A stretch of 43,114 nt of DNA from NCBI GenBank assembly GCA_030427705.1, contig JAUIBR010000052.1, positions 1 to 43,114 on the forward strand. Reading direction: 5' to 3'. The stretch comes from a bacterium (lineage in GTDB: Bacteria; Myxococcota_A; Bradymonadia; Bradymonadales; Bradymonadaceae). The notes under the pieces are model-generated. The model searched no databases. It was not told the DNA's origin and saw nothing but the letters and a program-made list of their open reading frames with translations. Position numbers and translations under genes: made by a program. This document shows positions 34,372-43,114 of this stretch, one piece after another. Position 1 is the first letter of the stretch. Every line of letters starts with the position of its first letter.

Positions 34372-36237
34372 TTGGAACGAGATCTCTCACAACTTGAAGG
34401 GCATAACCTGGCCGGTCGGTTCCAGCTGCAGCAGCTGTTGGGTCGGGGCGGATACGGCGCGGTGTTTCTTGCCGAACAGCTATCGGTGGGGCGCAGATGT
34501 GCGGTGAAACTATTGGCGCCACAACATGGAACGTCCGACCGTGTGATTGCGCGGTTCAAAGTTGAGGCACGCGCGACCTCGAAGCTTGCGCATCCGAATA
34601 CGATCGTCATCTACGATTTTGGGCAGGACGAGGAAGAAGAGCTGCTCTTTCTGGCGATGGAGTATCTGGAGGGACGTGACCTGCGGTCATTGATCGAAGA
34701 TTCACCGCTACCGGTGTCTGAAGCGCTACATATCGCACGCCAGATGGCCGCCAGTTTGGATGATGCCCATGCGCAGGGAATCGTTCACCGGGATGTGAAG
34801 CCGCACAACGTCATGATTACGACGCGTGGGCGCGACAACCGATACGTGAAGGTTATCGACTTTGGGATTGCCAAGGCGATGGCTGATAATGTGCGGTCGA
34901 CGTTCAAACAGCTGACGATGTCCGGGGCGATCGTGGGAACGCCGTCGTATATGTCGCCTGAACAAGTGCGCGATGGAAACGTTGATGGACGCAGCGACCA
35001 GTATTCGTTGGCGATGTGCGTGTATGCGATGCTCACTGGACGTCCTCCGTACAAAGGCAGCTCCCCGATCGACGTTGCTACCCGGCATCTAACGGAAACG
35101 CCCAAGCCGATTCGCATCTACAATCCACGCGCTGAGGTGAATGAGGCCTTCGAAGAGGCACTGTTGCGCGGAACCTCGCGTGCACCCACCGATCGGTACG
35201 AAACGTGTACGGAATTTGTGGATGCAATGTACGAAGCTTTGGAGGCGTCGGATCAAGAGGTCGACACGTCCCCGTTTGCATCGCCTGAAGAGGGCACGGT
35301 CCCGCTGCGGGTCACGTCCAGTGAGGCCTTTGCCAACACTGCGGAGCTTCAGAGTGACGACATCCAGACGGTATCAGGTGGGTCTGAACTACCGTTTGAG
35401 GCCACAGCTGCTATCGAACCGCCCGAGATTACGGATACGGAGCCGGAAGTACCTGCACCCGTGGTCGACGAGACCCCAAGCGCGGCACCGACACCCAGTG
35501 AAGAGCCCGAGGTGACAGGTGCCGTCGCGCCACCAACCGGACGTCCAGCCATGTTCACCGAGACGTCCGCGTTGCCAGATTCGCCTGGGTTTACGGTTCC
35601 AATTCAGGGCGACACGCAGACAGCAACGGCGACCTCCGATCTACCTGATCGCGAGAGACCACCGGAGCGAGCGAGCCACCTGCCCATGGTCATTTTGATC
35701 GCGGCCGCCGCGCTGATTGCGATTGTGGGTCTCATGATCTACGCGATGAAATCGGAACACGTCGCCGAAGCAGATCAGGGCGTCGCGCTCGTCGAAGAAA
35801 CAAACGATCCCCAGCCCGAAGTTGTGGCTGAGCCTGTCGAGGAACCAGCTTCCGACGAACCTGCTCCCGATGCGGGCACGACCGAAGACGAGCCGCCTGC
35901 GGTCGACGCACCCAAACCTAGTGTTGAAGAGCAGGTTGCCAAGCTGCCCGATCCCAAACCCGTGGAGAAAACCGCCGAGAAGAAGCCGGCGGCGAAACCC
36001 ACGAAGAAGCCGGCACCCGAGAAAAAGGTCGAAAAGGGAACTGCCAAAGTCGTGGTCATGCCCTGGGGTGCTCTCTACGTCGATGGACGCAAGAAGGGCG
36101 ACAAACTGCGCTACGAGATGCGGATCGACTCCGGACGACACAAATTTGAGTTGCGGCAAAATGGCGAGACGAAGGCTTCCAAGACCGTTGACGTCAAGCC
36201 GGGCAAAACTACAATGGTACAGCTCAAAGCCAAGTAA
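34372..36237 (+). CDS. Transmembrane Ser/Thr protein kinase with PEGA domain
   Basis: A 621-residue Hanks-type kinase. All catalytic motifs are canonical: Gly loop GRGGYGAVF, ATP Lys in CAVKLL, HRDVKPHN (Asp141, Lys143), DFG (Asp163) and the SPEQ variant of APE. A long Thr/Pro/Glu-rich linker (about 285-430) leads to one transmembrane helix (about 437-460). The extracytoplasmic part has Glu/Pro- and Lys/Pro-rich stretches and a C-terminal PEGA-like domain (VVVMPWGALYVDGRKKGDKLRYEM). The start is a TTG, the only start codon in frame after an upstream stop; the only ribosome-site-like sequence is GGTGGGGA immediately before it. The domain plan matches the kinase at 23087, but the HRD lysine is kept here. 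Confidence 0.94.
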   Translation: MERDLSQLEGHNLAGRFQLQQLLGRGGYGAVFLAEQLSVGRRCAVKLLAPQHGTSDRVIARFKVEARATSKLAHPNTIVIYDFGQDEEEELLFLAMEYLEGRDLRSLIEDSPLPVSEALHIARQMAASLDDAHAQGIVHRDVKPHNVMITTRGRDNRYVKVIDFGIAKAMADNVRSTFKQLTMSGAIVGTPSYMSPEQVRDGNVDGRSDQYSLAMCVYAMLTGRPPYKGSSPIDVATRHLTETPKPIRIYNPRAEVNEAFEEALLRGTSRAPTDRYETCTEFVDAMYEALEASDQEVDTSPFASPEEGTVPLRVTSSEAFANTAELQSDDIQTVSGGSELPFEATAAIEPPEITDTEPEVPAPVVDETPSAAPTPSEEPEVTGAVAPPTGRPAMFTETSALPDSPGFTVPIQGDTQTATATSDLPDRERPPERASHLPMVILIAAAALIAIVGLMIYAMKSEHVAEADQGVALVEETNDPQPEVVAEPVEEPASDEPAPDAGTTEDEPPAVDAPKPSVEEQVAKLPDPKPVEKTAEKKPAAKPTKKPAPEKKVEKGTAKVVVMPWGALYVDGRKKGDKLRYEMRIDSGRHKFELRQNGETKASKTVDVKPGKTTMVQLKAK

Positions 36238-36264
36238 CACCGCCTTTCATCGTTAAGGACTGAC

Positions 36265-38484
36265 ATGTCCGTTGAGGAAGCTAATTCTCAGTCGGAATCA
36301 TCCATTGATTTGGTTGATCTCAACAAGGTGCGCGAGCGCTACGACGAATTCGTCGGCGCCGGGAATCTCGACCATGCATTGATGCTGCTCGAACAGATTT
36401 CGCGCTGGCCTGATTCGACTCGCTACATCGACGACAACCTGTGGCTCTACGGGAAACTCGGCGATATGAATCGAGCCTTGGATCACGAAGATGAAGCGAT
36501 GGACGCGTACGCGCGCGGGTTCGAACTCGACCCGCGTGAGCTCGCTATCCTGCAGCCGTACTCGGAATTGCTCTTCCACCACGAGCGCTCAGAAAAAGGT
36601 CTTGAGGTCGTGCAGGCCTTGTTGCTTCACCACAAACGCGCGCTTCCCTCCGAAGAAGTAGGTGCGATCTACAGGCGATTGGGCGCGTTTTATGAAGGCG
36701 TCGAGAAATGGGGCAAAGCCCGCGCGGCCTATGAAAAGTCACTGGACATGGTTCCGGGACACGCCCAGGCGCTAAATGGCCTATTGCGTGTCGTTGCGCA
36801 GATTGGTGAGCCCATCGACGTGGTTCGGGTGCGTCAAAAACTGATTCGAACGATGGAAGACCCGATTGCGCGCTCGGACGCACTCGTGGCTTTGGGTGAT
36901 GACTGGGCATACGCCTTGAACGATCCTGGCCGCGGTCTGGACACGTACGAACAAGCGGTCGTCGAACACAAAGAGAACAAAGTCGCGCTGCAGCGTCTGG
37001 CAGACGTTGGTAGCGAGATCGGTGACTTCCGTCGGGTCAGCCGCGCCTATTTCACGCTCAGCCAGTTGGCCGACGATTCGGCCGAGAAGGCCGACTACAT
37101 CATCAAATCATCGCTTGTTGCGCGCGATGAACTGTGGGAGCCAGACAAGGCGCTCGCTGGGTTCAAACTCGCGCTGCAACTTGACCCATCGCGACTGGAC
37201 GCGTTCAAAGCAGTCACGTCCCTCCTGGTTGACGCCAAGGACTGGGAAGAGCTTGAGGCGGCCTACGTTCAGCTGATCACGGCGAACGTCGAAGCAGGCA
37301 ACGAAGACCCCAACCTCATGGCGGTCCTCTGGAAGAATCTGGGCGAGAACTACAAGAACAATCTCAAGCGCGAGAGCGACGCCATCTTTGCATTTGGCCA
37401 AGCTTCGGACCGTGTGCCGAACTCCATCGAGTTCCACGAGGCGGTCGCCGATCTTGCGGAGGACAACCAGCACCATCTGGATGAAGCGCTGAAACACTTG
37501 CGTGCAATCTTCGAGCTGGACTCATCCCGCGTGGACGCGCTCGACCGCATGGGCCGCGTGTTTCTTCGCCAGAAAGAGCCCGACAGCGCTTGGTGTATGT
37601 TCCGCGCCGCCGGATACCTTGGGCATCCGCTCGACGAGAAGGCAAAGGCGTTCCTGGACCGTTTCGATACTGCGCTCTTCCGCAGTGTAAACCGTCCAAT
37701 GACGCCGGATATCTATAATCGCTTCATCTTCCCACGCACCATGGACGTCGCGCTCTCTGAGGTCTTCCGCTACCTCAAGGTTGGATTGCAGGAATGGGCT
37801 GGCGAGTCGCACTCCAAGCACGGCCTGAAGCGCAAAGACCGTGTGAAGCTGGACGAACCGCTGGCCTTCAACCGCATCTACAAGAGCATCGGAAACACGC
37901 TGGGCTATCAGAACCTGCCCGAACTCTGGCGAAAGCCCGAGCAGCAAGGCTTGGTGAATGGTGCGCTTGTGCCTGAGGGCATGATTGCCGGTGATGACAT
38001 CTTGGGTTCTGGCCGTGAAGAGTACACCGCGTACATCGTCGGTAAGCAGCTCTTCCTGTTCCTCGCGCCGTTCTATCTGGCGGCCGTGCGACGTGCGAGT
38101 GACCTTCAAGTCTTCATGATCCTGGGTGCGGCGTACGTTCAGAACAATCTCAACTTCGAGAAGTCGAAAGAGATGGAGAGCGCGCTCAAGGCCATCAAGA
38201 AGAAGGTCAAAGGTAAGGACCTCGATGGGTTGAAACGTGCGGTCGACAAGATTTCTGGCCGCGAAACGGACATCCCGGGCTGGATTGAGTGTGTCGAAGA
38301 TACCGCCAACCGTGTCGGTCTCATTTTCTGCGACGACCTCGGTGCAGCTCGTGAGTACATGGAAGAAGACCCAGACCCAATCTCACAACGCACGATCGAC
38401 GAGCGTATGCTTGAGCTAGTGAAGTGGTCGGTATCTGAGCAGTACTTGCAGCTTCGTGAGGAGCTTGGAATCAAGCTCGGCTAG
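36265..38484 (+). CDS. Large TPR-repeat protein of unknown function
   Basis: A 739-residue soluble protein without a signal peptide or membrane segment. Residues about 20-480 are TPR-like helical hairpins (DEFVGAGNLDHALMLLEQ, AYARGFELDPRELAIL, YEKSLDMVPGHAQALNGLL, AFKLALQLDPSRLDAFK). The last third (about 500-739) is a mixed domain with YLKVGLQEWAGESHSKHG and a helical end that I do not recognise. Conserved TPR proteins of this size occur in Myxococcota-like genomes as scaffold proteins. An AAGGA site precedes the ATG, and it follows the PEGA kinase after 27 bases, so it is probably in the same operon and a possible substrate or partner. The stop shares CTAG with the convergent transporter gene. 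Confidence 0.82.
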   Translation: MSVEEANSQSESSIDLVDLNKVRERYDEFVGAGNLDHALMLLEQISRWPDSTRYIDDNLWLYGKLGDMNRALDHEDEAMDAYARGFELDPRELAILQPYSELLFHHERSEKGLEVVQALLLHHKRALPSEEVGAIYRRLGAFYEGVEKWGKARAAYEKSLDMVPGHAQALNGLLRVVAQIGEPIDVVRVRQKLIRTMEDPIARSDALVALGDDWAYALNDPGRGLDTYEQAVVEHKENKVALQRLADVGSEIGDFRRVSRAYFTLSQLADDSAEKADYIIKSSLVARDELWEPDKALAGFKLALQLDPSRLDAFKAVTSLLVDAKDWEELEAAYVQLITANVEAGNEDPNLMAVLWKNLGENYKNNLKRESDAIFAFGQASDRVPNSIEFHEAVADLAEDNQHHLDEALKHLRAIFELDSSRVDALDRMGRVFLRQKEPDSAWCMFRAAGYLGHPLDEKAKAFLDRFDTALFRSVNRPMTPDIYNRFIFPRTMDVALSEVFRYLKVGLQEWAGESHSKHGLKRKDRVKLDEPLAFNRIYKSIGNTLGYQNLPELWRKPEQQGLVNGALVPEGMIAGDDILGSGREEYTAYIVGKQLFLFLAPFYLAAVRRASDLQVFMILGAAYVQNNLNFEKSKEMESALKAIKKKVKGKDLDGLKRAVDKISGRETDIPGWIECVEDTANRVGLIFCDDLGAAREYMEEDPDPISQRTIDERMLELVKWSVSEQYLQLREELGIKLG

Positions 38485-39254
38485 AACACCAAGTCATAGA
38501 AAATCTTGGCGGCGGAGGCTGTCGCGACCACGACCAAAACGCGGCGAATCCACACCTTCGCGTTGTCTGCCTTGACAGCAAACCGCCCGCCGATGAACGC
38601 ACCCACTGCCTGTCCTATCGCCATCAATCCACCGAGCGCCCAATCCACCTGGTCGTTCATGGCAAACACTGGCACAGCCGCAATGGTGAAGATTAGCGTG
38701 ATGAACAGTTTCACCGCGTTCGCGGAGACCGAGTCGTAGCCCGCACCGACCACCATCGCGACCAAGAAGAGCACGCCCACACCGGCTTGGATGAACCCGC
38801 CGTAGAGCCCCACACCGAAAAACGCGATGGCCAGCCCAAGGCCAAATGGCTTGGCTTCCGTCGAATCGCGAAGCCACTGTTTGGGCTTCAGCAATACGAT
38901 GAAGAGCATCAGCACCATCACCGCGCCGATGACCGCTTTCATCGCCGTCTCGCTGAGCTGCACCGCGACTAACGCTCCGACGATTGCGCCGGCCACGACC
39001 GGCACAACAAACTTCTGCCAACCATCCAAATTCAGCTGGCCACCTTGTTTGAGGGTCAACAAGCCAACGGTGTTCTGAACCACGATGCCAACGCGGTTGG
39101 TACCGTTCGCCACAGTAGGCGGAAGGCCAAGCATCATCAGGGCGGGGAGGGTGATTAACGACCCAGAGCCTGCGAGGGTGTTGATGATACCTGCGACGAC
39201 CCCAGCCAAGACCGCGATGCCCAAAAGAACGGGATATGGAAAAAGCTCAGCCAA
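38481..39254 (-). CDS. TauE/SafE-family (DUF81) membrane transporter
   Basis: A 257-residue integral membrane protein with about eight hydrophobic segments. The family signature is at the N-terminus (AGIINTLAGSGSLITLPALMMLG, NGTNRVGIVVQN) and repeats in the second half (GGFIQAGVGVLFLVAMVVGAG, NAVKLFITLIFT), as expected from its internal duplication. Members export sulfite, sulfoacetate or other organic anions. The substrate cannot be told from the sequence and no sulfur genes are nearby. The gene is convergent with the TPR gene and divergent from the small PilZ-like gene. Confidence 0.92.
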   Translation of the reverse strand: MAELFPYPVLLGIAVLAGVVAGIINTLAGSGSLITLPALMMLGLPPTVANGTNRVGIVVQNTVGLLTLKQGGQLNLDGWQKFVVPVVAGAIVGALVAVQLSETAMKAVIGAVMVLMLFIVLLKPKQWLRDSTEAKPFGLGLAIAFFGVGLYGGFIQAGVGVLFLVAMVVGAGYDSVSANAVKLFITLIFTIAAVPVFAMNDQVDWALGGLMAIGQAVGAFIGGRFAVKADNAKVWIRRVLVVVATASAAKIFYDLVF

Positions 39255-39352
39255 AAATTTGCGGGGTCCAAGAGCCTGTTGAATACTGCATGTAGGTAAA
39301 CCACCGAAAACAACTTAGAGCAAGCAAAGCCACGGATGGCTAGGAGCTTATT
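39255..39352. promoter_or_regulatory. Divergent promoter region between the transporter and the PilZ-like gene
   Basis: A 98-base noncoding region must carry starts for both the minus-strand transporter and the plus-strand small gene. No strong -35/-10 pair was seen on either strand. The small gene has a clear TAGGAG ribosome site at 39341-39346. Confidence 0.4.
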
Positions 39353-39673
39353 ATGCGTACCCTGATGTGTCGCTTCATGGACGAAGCAGAACTCTCGGCT
39401 CACCTTAACAATGGCGGATTTGTGTTTCTTTCCGACGACCAGATGGCGTTGGGCAAAGAAGTTCAGATTCAAGTGCTGGTCGCGGATTGCCGCCAGTCAG
39501 CCAAGTTCCGCATGATCTTGCTGGAACGTCAGGTGATGACGATGGACAACGGCGAATTCGGCAGTCGGTACGTGTTCAGCTACAAAGCAGACGTCGTTGC
39601 TGACGACAAAGTTTGGTTGGATGAATTCGTGGCTCGCGTTGAAACCGCGTCACGCGTCCGCTGGGCTGCCTAA
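39353..39673 (+). CDS. Small PilZ-like protein
   Basis: A 106-residue protein with no signal peptide. The order of a GGFVFLSDDQMALGKEVQIQV beta segment and a later strand cluster resembles the PilZ fold, which often binds c-di-GMP or acts as a motility adaptor. The family's cyclic-di-GMP motif (RxxxR plus a D/N-x-S-x-x-G motif) is not visible, so nucleotide binding is doubtful and the call is tentative. It is a single-gene unit with a strong ribosome site (AGGAG, 7 bases before the ATG). It ends 9 bases before the stop of the convergent penicillin-binding protein gene. Confidence 0.55.
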   Translation: MRTLMCRFMDEAELSAHLNNGGFVFLSDDQMALGKEVQIQVLVADCRQSAKFRMILLERQVMTMDNGEFGSRYVFSYKADVVADDKVWLDEFVARVETASRVRWAA

Positions 39674-39694
39674 TTCGGCCGCCTACTCGCCGAA
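39674..39694. terminator. Possible two-way hairpin between convergent genes
   Basis: TTCGGC (39674-39679) and GCCGAA (39689-39694) can pair into a 6-bp stem across the gap between the PilZ-like gene and the penicillin-binding protein gene. It overlaps the end of the latter. No T-tract is present, so termination strength is doubtful. Confidence 0.3.
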
Positions 39695-42022
39695 CTGACC
39701 GATAAGGAAATCGCTCGACGACGTGCCGTCTGTCGTTGGGGCGTACTCGGTCGGCGCACTTCCAGATAAGAAGTACTCTTCGATACCGCCTTCGCGGGCC
39801 AACTTACCCGTCTTCGGGTCGATGTTTGCGGTCACGATGCCGGTCGCAGGCGGCGCAAACTCTTGCGGGTCGGTGCCTTCGAGCGCATTCGACATGTAGT
39901 TCAACCAGATTGGGCCAGCGACCTTTCCGCCATATTCTTTGCGGCCGAGCGACTTGTTGTCACTGTGGCCAACCCAGACACCCGTGACCAATTGGGGAAC
40001 GAAACCGATGAACCAGGCGTCGCGAGCTTCGTTGGTTGTTCCTGTCTTGCCCGCCGCAGGGCGTCCCAGGGCAGCCAGAGACGACGCCGTTCCACCACGC
40101 CTCGTGCCGGATGCATCGGTGTATCCGGCGATGACTGAGGTCATTAGGCTGGTTGTGAGGAAAGCGACTTCTTCGCTGATTACACGCTCAGGGCGGATCT
40201 TGAATTCTTCGGCTTCTCCACGCAGCGATTCAATACGCGTCACGAAAACTGGTTCTGCGTACATTCCTCCGCTCGCCAGCGTCGCATAGGCGTTGGTGAT
40301 TTCCATCGCGGAGAGCTCAGTACTACCCATGACCATCGTGAAGTTGTCGACCATCTGGGTTTTGATGCCGAGTCGGTTGGCAAAGTCCTGTGCTTTGTCC
40401 AGGCCAAGGTCCTTTAGGATGCGGACGGCGACGACATTGCGGCTTGCACCCAGTGCCTCTCGGATTCGGATGGGGCCGCGCCATTTGCCGTCTGAGTTCT
40501 TTGGCGACCACGATTTGCCGCCGGTCAGTTTGAACACCGCGGGGCTGTCCAGGTAGATGGATGCTGGCGTGATGGTCTTGCTCTCGAGCGCCGCGCCGTA
40601 GACAAACGGCTTGAACGTCGAGCCTGTCTGGCGTTTGGCTTGCGTCGAGTGGTCGTACTTGTTCGATTCGAAATCGAAGCCACCCACCATCGCGACGACG
40701 TGCCGATTGGCCGGGTTGATTGAGACCAATGCGGCCTCAGGCCCTGGTGCGAAGCGGACATAGACACCTTCAGGATTGTTGGCGTCTTGAATTTGGCTTC
40801 GGATGACGTGTCCGCGTTGAAGAATCTCTTCAAGTCCTTTGTCTCCGCATTCCTCGCCCATGATACGGGCCTTCGGAATGATCTGCAATTTAGCGTCGGT
40901 GTCCCCAACGCCGACAGTCACTTTCATGCCGTCGACCTTCGTGACCACGGCGTCATACATACGGCCGTTCTTGATGCCTCGCTTCTTCACGGACTTCTGA
41001 ATCTTCTTTCGGAAGTCGGCAATCTTGTCTTCTTTGAGTTTGCGCTTTGGCCGGTAGAGCGTCTGCCGCTCGTCGTATGTTCGCAAGCCTTCGTGTACCG
41101 CGCGGTTGGCGTCCTTTTGGTTTTCGATGATGAGTGTCGTGTGGACTCTCAGACCACCACCAAGGAGCTTCTCTTCGCCGTACTTTTCGACGAGGTTCTT
41201 GCGCACATGCTCCACAAAATGTGGTGCAGCATCGAGGTGTGGGAACGTTTCAGAGTAGGGGACAACCGAGATTTTGGTTTCCTCGGCTTCGCGATACTCG
41301 GCCTCGGTGATGAAGCCTTTCTGCCAAAGTTGTTTCAGCACGTAGGAACGACGCTTCTTGGCGCGCTCTTCATGACGGAACGGGGTAAGGCGCTCCGGTG
41401 ACTGGGTCAGCCCCGCGAGCAATGCCGCCTCGGCCAATGTCACTTCGGATACGGGTTTACCGAAGTAATTCCAGCTAGCTTCTTCGACGCCGTTGACGCC
41501 GTGCCCAAGGTAGATTGTGTTTAGATAGAGATACAGAATGTCTTCTTTGGACAGATTCTTCTCGATCTCTCGGGCCAGGATAATCTCGCGGACCTTGCGA
41601 GCGATGCTGCGCTCCGGCGTCAGGATTAGGTTCTTAACGACCTGTTGTGTAATCGTTGACGTTCCTTTGACGCCCGCGTCGTAGCGAACGGCGTAATAGA
41701 ACGCGCGGACCATGCCGAGGTAGTCGATGCCTTCATGAATCATGAAGTCTGCGTCCTCGGCCGCCATGAATGCATGCTTCAGGTGAACCGGGATTTTGTC
41801 TTCTGGGACCACCGTTCGTTTTGCGCCTGGGGTGAAGAACTCGCCGATGACCTCACCGTCGGCCGAATAGATTCTCGACATCTGTGGTGGGTCAAAGTCA
41901 TCGCGCTTCATCATCTGAGGAAGGTCGCGCCCGAAGTAGTAGAAAATGCCCGCAAGTCCGCCTGCGCCAACGACCGCCAGCACAAGCACAAGGATGATTG
42001 TCCACTTCAGGATTTTTTTCAT
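39683..42022 (-). CDS. mrcA: Class A penicillin-binding protein, PBP1A type
   Basis: A 779-residue bifunctional peptidoglycan synthase. An N-terminal transmembrane helix (about 9-30) precedes the GT51 glycosyltransferase domain with catalytic Glu89 in AAEDADF, then GTSTITQQVVKNL and LYLNTIYLGHG. The transpeptidase domain has the SxxK motif with nucleophile Ser468 (GSTFKPF), an SxN motif (SRN in LGASRNVVAV) and KTG (Lys659, GKTGTTNEA). It polymerises glycan strands and cross-links peptides on the outer face of the inner membrane. It has the usual length for the family and an intermediate OB-like region between the two domains. The gene is convergent with the PilZ-like gene and follows the lipoprotein genes on the same strand after a 123-base gap. 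Confidence 0.96.
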   Translation of the reverse strand: MKKILKWTIILVLVLAVVGAGGLAGIFYYFGRDLPQMMKRDDFDPPQMSRIYSADGEVIGEFFTPGAKRTVVPEDKIPVHLKHAFMAAEDADFMIHEGIDYLGMVRAFYYAVRYDAGVKGTSTITQQVVKNLILTPERSIARKVREIILAREIEKNLSKEDILYLYLNTIYLGHGVNGVEEASWNYFGKPVSEVTLAEAALLAGLTQSPERLTPFRHEERAKKRRSYVLKQLWQKGFITEAEYREAEETKISVVPYSETFPHLDAAPHFVEHVRKNLVEKYGEEKLLGGGLRVHTTLIIENQKDANRAVHEGLRTYDERQTLYRPKRKLKEDKIADFRKKIQKSVKKRGIKNGRMYDAVVTKVDGMKVTVGVGDTDAKLQIIPKARIMGEECGDKGLEEILQRGHVIRSQIQDANNPEGVYVRFAPGPEAALVSINPANRHVVAMVGGFDFESNKYDHSTQAKRQTGSTFKPFVYGAALESKTITPASIYLDSPAVFKLTGGKSWSPKNSDGKWRGPIRIREALGASRNVVAVRILKDLGLDKAQDFANRLGIKTQMVDNFTMVMGSTELSAMEITNAYATLASGGMYAEPVFVTRIESLRGEAEEFKIRPERVISEEVAFLTTSLMTSVIAGYTDASGTRRGGTASSLAALGRPAAGKTGTTNEARDAWFIGFVPQLVTGVWVGHSDNKSLGRKEYGGKVAGPIWLNYMSNALEGTDPQEFAPPATGIVTANIDPKTGKLAREGGIEEYFLSGSAPTEYAPTTDGTSSSDFLIGQFGE

Positions 42023-42145
42023 GGATGGCTCGATGCTTCCTTGCTCGGCTCACGGATTGTGAGCACGACGAACAACCGTTCGGATGCGGGAATCCATTCC
42101 CAACGCGAGGAGTCTATGCGGGCTGGCGCACGGTTTCAAGCCGAC

Positions 42146-42742
42146 CTAGCGTTGCCAGCGTGAAATGAGGGTGAGCGTCTGCCCATCGACTTCTTGTTCA
42201 AGCTTGATGTCGAGTACGTCGCCTCGCTGGCAATACTCAAACTCGGTCCCGGTATCGTGAACGAACATGCTGTCATTAACGGTGTACGTCGATTGCTCTT
42301 CCGTTGGCGGGTACAGCTGTGTGCCGCTGCACAGGCAATTGTCGCCTCGACTGCTACAAATGGGCGCCGCTTCCAAGACGTCCACGTCCTGGCAGTTTTC
42401 AAATGACCCGCGGTCTGGTGCAATGTCGGCCAGGCATGATTGAGGGAAGATTGCTCGACTTCGCTGGCGAATCGAAAAGTCGCGCCGGCTGAGGTCATCG
42501 AACGTCCAAGCGCCAACCAAACCAAACTCGATCAACACCCGGCCGCCACTACACGAATCGATGGATTGCTCTAGCAATTGTGGCGAGCATAACGAGGTCG
42601 CCTGCCAGGTTCCTTGAAGGTCTCCGCCACACGCTTTGAATGGTTCGGGGACTTCACAGGTGACAATGACGTCGGTGAAACCTGGAGGTTCTTCAGATCC
42701 GCAACCTACCACCAAAAGCAAAACAGGCAGCCAACGTTTCAT
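42146..42742 (-). CDS. Lipoprotein of unknown function (CGGDLQGTW motif)
   Basis: A 198-residue lipoprotein from the ATG at 42742; the reading frame goes further upstream only into the previous gene. The signal peptide MKRWLPVLLLVVGCGS has a lipobox with Cys14. The mature part has several Cys (probable disulphides) and a CGGDLQGTWQATSLC stretch, a pattern I recall from lipoproteins of Myxococcota with lipocalin-like beta-barrel folds. No function is known. The gene is coupled to the upstream gene by an ATGA overlap (42739-42742). Confidence 0.72.
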   Translation of the reverse strand: MKRWLPVLLLVVGCGSEEPPGFTDVIVTCEVPEPFKACGGDLQGTWQATSLCSPQLLEQSIDSCSGGRVLIEFGLVGAWTFDDLSRRDFSIRQRSRAIFPQSCLADIAPDRGSFENCQDVDVLEAAPICSSRGDNCLCSGTQLYPPTEEQSTYTVNDSMFVHDTGTEFEYCQRGDVLDIKLEQEVDGQTLTLISRWQR

Positions 42743-43114
42743 CGGCGCCTCCGAGTCCAAAACACGCCGATGAGCATCGGCCATACCCAGACTGGTTGGC
42801 TACCACCTGTTGTCGAAGAACCGCATGAGATATAGGTGTCGAGATATGGTCGCGTCTGTTTTTCACGCGCAACCGCAACCCATTTGGAGCCACAATAGTC
42901 GTTTGCGCTGTTGCATCCTTCTTCGTATGTCACCCATCGATCGAGCATCTCGATGACCGCAACGTTTTCTTCATCGTCGAGGCGGACAGATGCGGTCAAC
43001 TCCAACGTTGCCTCAACAGCAGCATTGTAGAGGGGCGCAGTTTCGGCTTCGCACCGGTCCATCGACTCGGAATGCGCAATTCCGTCGACGGTCTCATCCA
43101 ACTCACCACCAATT
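42739..43114 (-). CDS. Partial secreted protein with possible MYXO-CTERM-like anchor, 5' end outside the window
   Basis: The reading frame is open to the right window edge, so the start and probably a signal peptide are missing; at least 125 codons are present. The visible part is acidic and has Cys residues (RCEAETAP, EEGCNSANDYCGS). The end, YISCGSSTTGGSQP then a hydrophobic stretch and TRRRR, has the order Cys, short spacer, membrane segment and Arg cluster seen in MYXO-CTERM sorting tails. The membrane segment is short (about 13 to 15 residues), so this is uncertain. The stop overlaps the lipoprotein gene by 4 bases. Confidence 0.6.
   Translation of the reverse strand, partial: IGGELDETVDGIAHSESMDRCEAETAPLYNAAVEATLELTASVRLDDEENVAVIEMLDRWVTYEEGCNSANDYCGSKWVAVAREKQTRPYLDTYISCGSSTTGGSQPVWVWPMLIGVFWTRRRR

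Noticed and set aside
39683-39694. Strong intrinsic terminator between the PilZ-like gene and the penicillin-binding protein gene
   Set aside because: The stem is only six base pairs and no T-tract follows on either strand; kept only as a weak hairpin.

Overview
The window looks like a chromosomal segment from a deltaproteobacterial predator or social lineage of the Myxococcota/Bradymonadota kind. This is an inference from gene content. It holds Ser/Thr kinases with a C-terminal PEGA domain, an FHA-domain sigma-54 activator, a protein with an AgmX/PglI-like C-terminus, a lipoprotein with thrombospondin type-3 repeats, a possible MYXO-CTERM-like tail and large TPR proteins. I see no tRNA, rRNA, CRISPR array, insertion sequence or prophage gene. 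Genes are tightly packed, with many ATGA or 1-base start/stop overlaps.

Left part (about 1-11.5 kb, minus strand). This is a three-gene operon: a 3079-residue multidomain lipid/polyketide synthase, a biotin carrier protein and an acyl-CoA carboxylase carboxyltransferase. The synthase reads N-term-KS-AT-ACP-ACP-ACP-KS-KR-DH-phosphopantetheinyl transferase, with no enoyl reductase and no thioesterase. All three ACP domains carry Thr where the phosphopantetheine-bearing Ser is expected. The AT motif (HAFH) and the carboxylase pocket residue (Ile412) both point to malonyl-CoA as building block. In front of the operon lie four palindromic elements resembling the operators of TetR-type fatty-acid regulators. 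This region is the most unusual in the window.

Middle part (11.8-20.3 kb). A divergent FHA/AAA+/Fis sigma-54 activator abuts a convergent secreted AgmX/PglI-tail protein. An envelope operon follows: MlaE permease, an MCE/MlaD protein with a probable C-terminal beta-barrel, a LysM lytic transglycosylase (MltD type), a glyoxalase-II-like hydrolase and a TlpA-like thioredoxin. The MlaF ATPase is missing from this operon.

Right-middle part (20.4-38.5 kb). A thrombospondin-repeat lipoprotein, a PEGA kinase and a TPR/PEGA envelope protein form one block. Next come a YbeD-like DUF493 protein and, divergently, a YceF-type Maf pyrophosphatase, an RsmB/RsmF-type rRNA methyltransferase, its probable separate PUA-like partner and a giant pseudokinase-STAND ATPase. 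These are followed by a transglutaminase, a second PEGA kinase and a TPR protein.

Right end (38.5-43.1 kb). This holds a TauE/SafE transporter, a small PilZ-like protein, a class A penicillin-binding protein (PBP1A type), a lipoprotein with a GTW motif, and the 3' part of a secreted protein that may carry a MYXO-CTERM-like tail. Overall the window combines acyl-chain synthesis, outer-membrane lipid trafficking, peptidoglycan enzymes and phospho-signalling. The FHA activator could link the kinases to transcription, but no sequence here proves that link.
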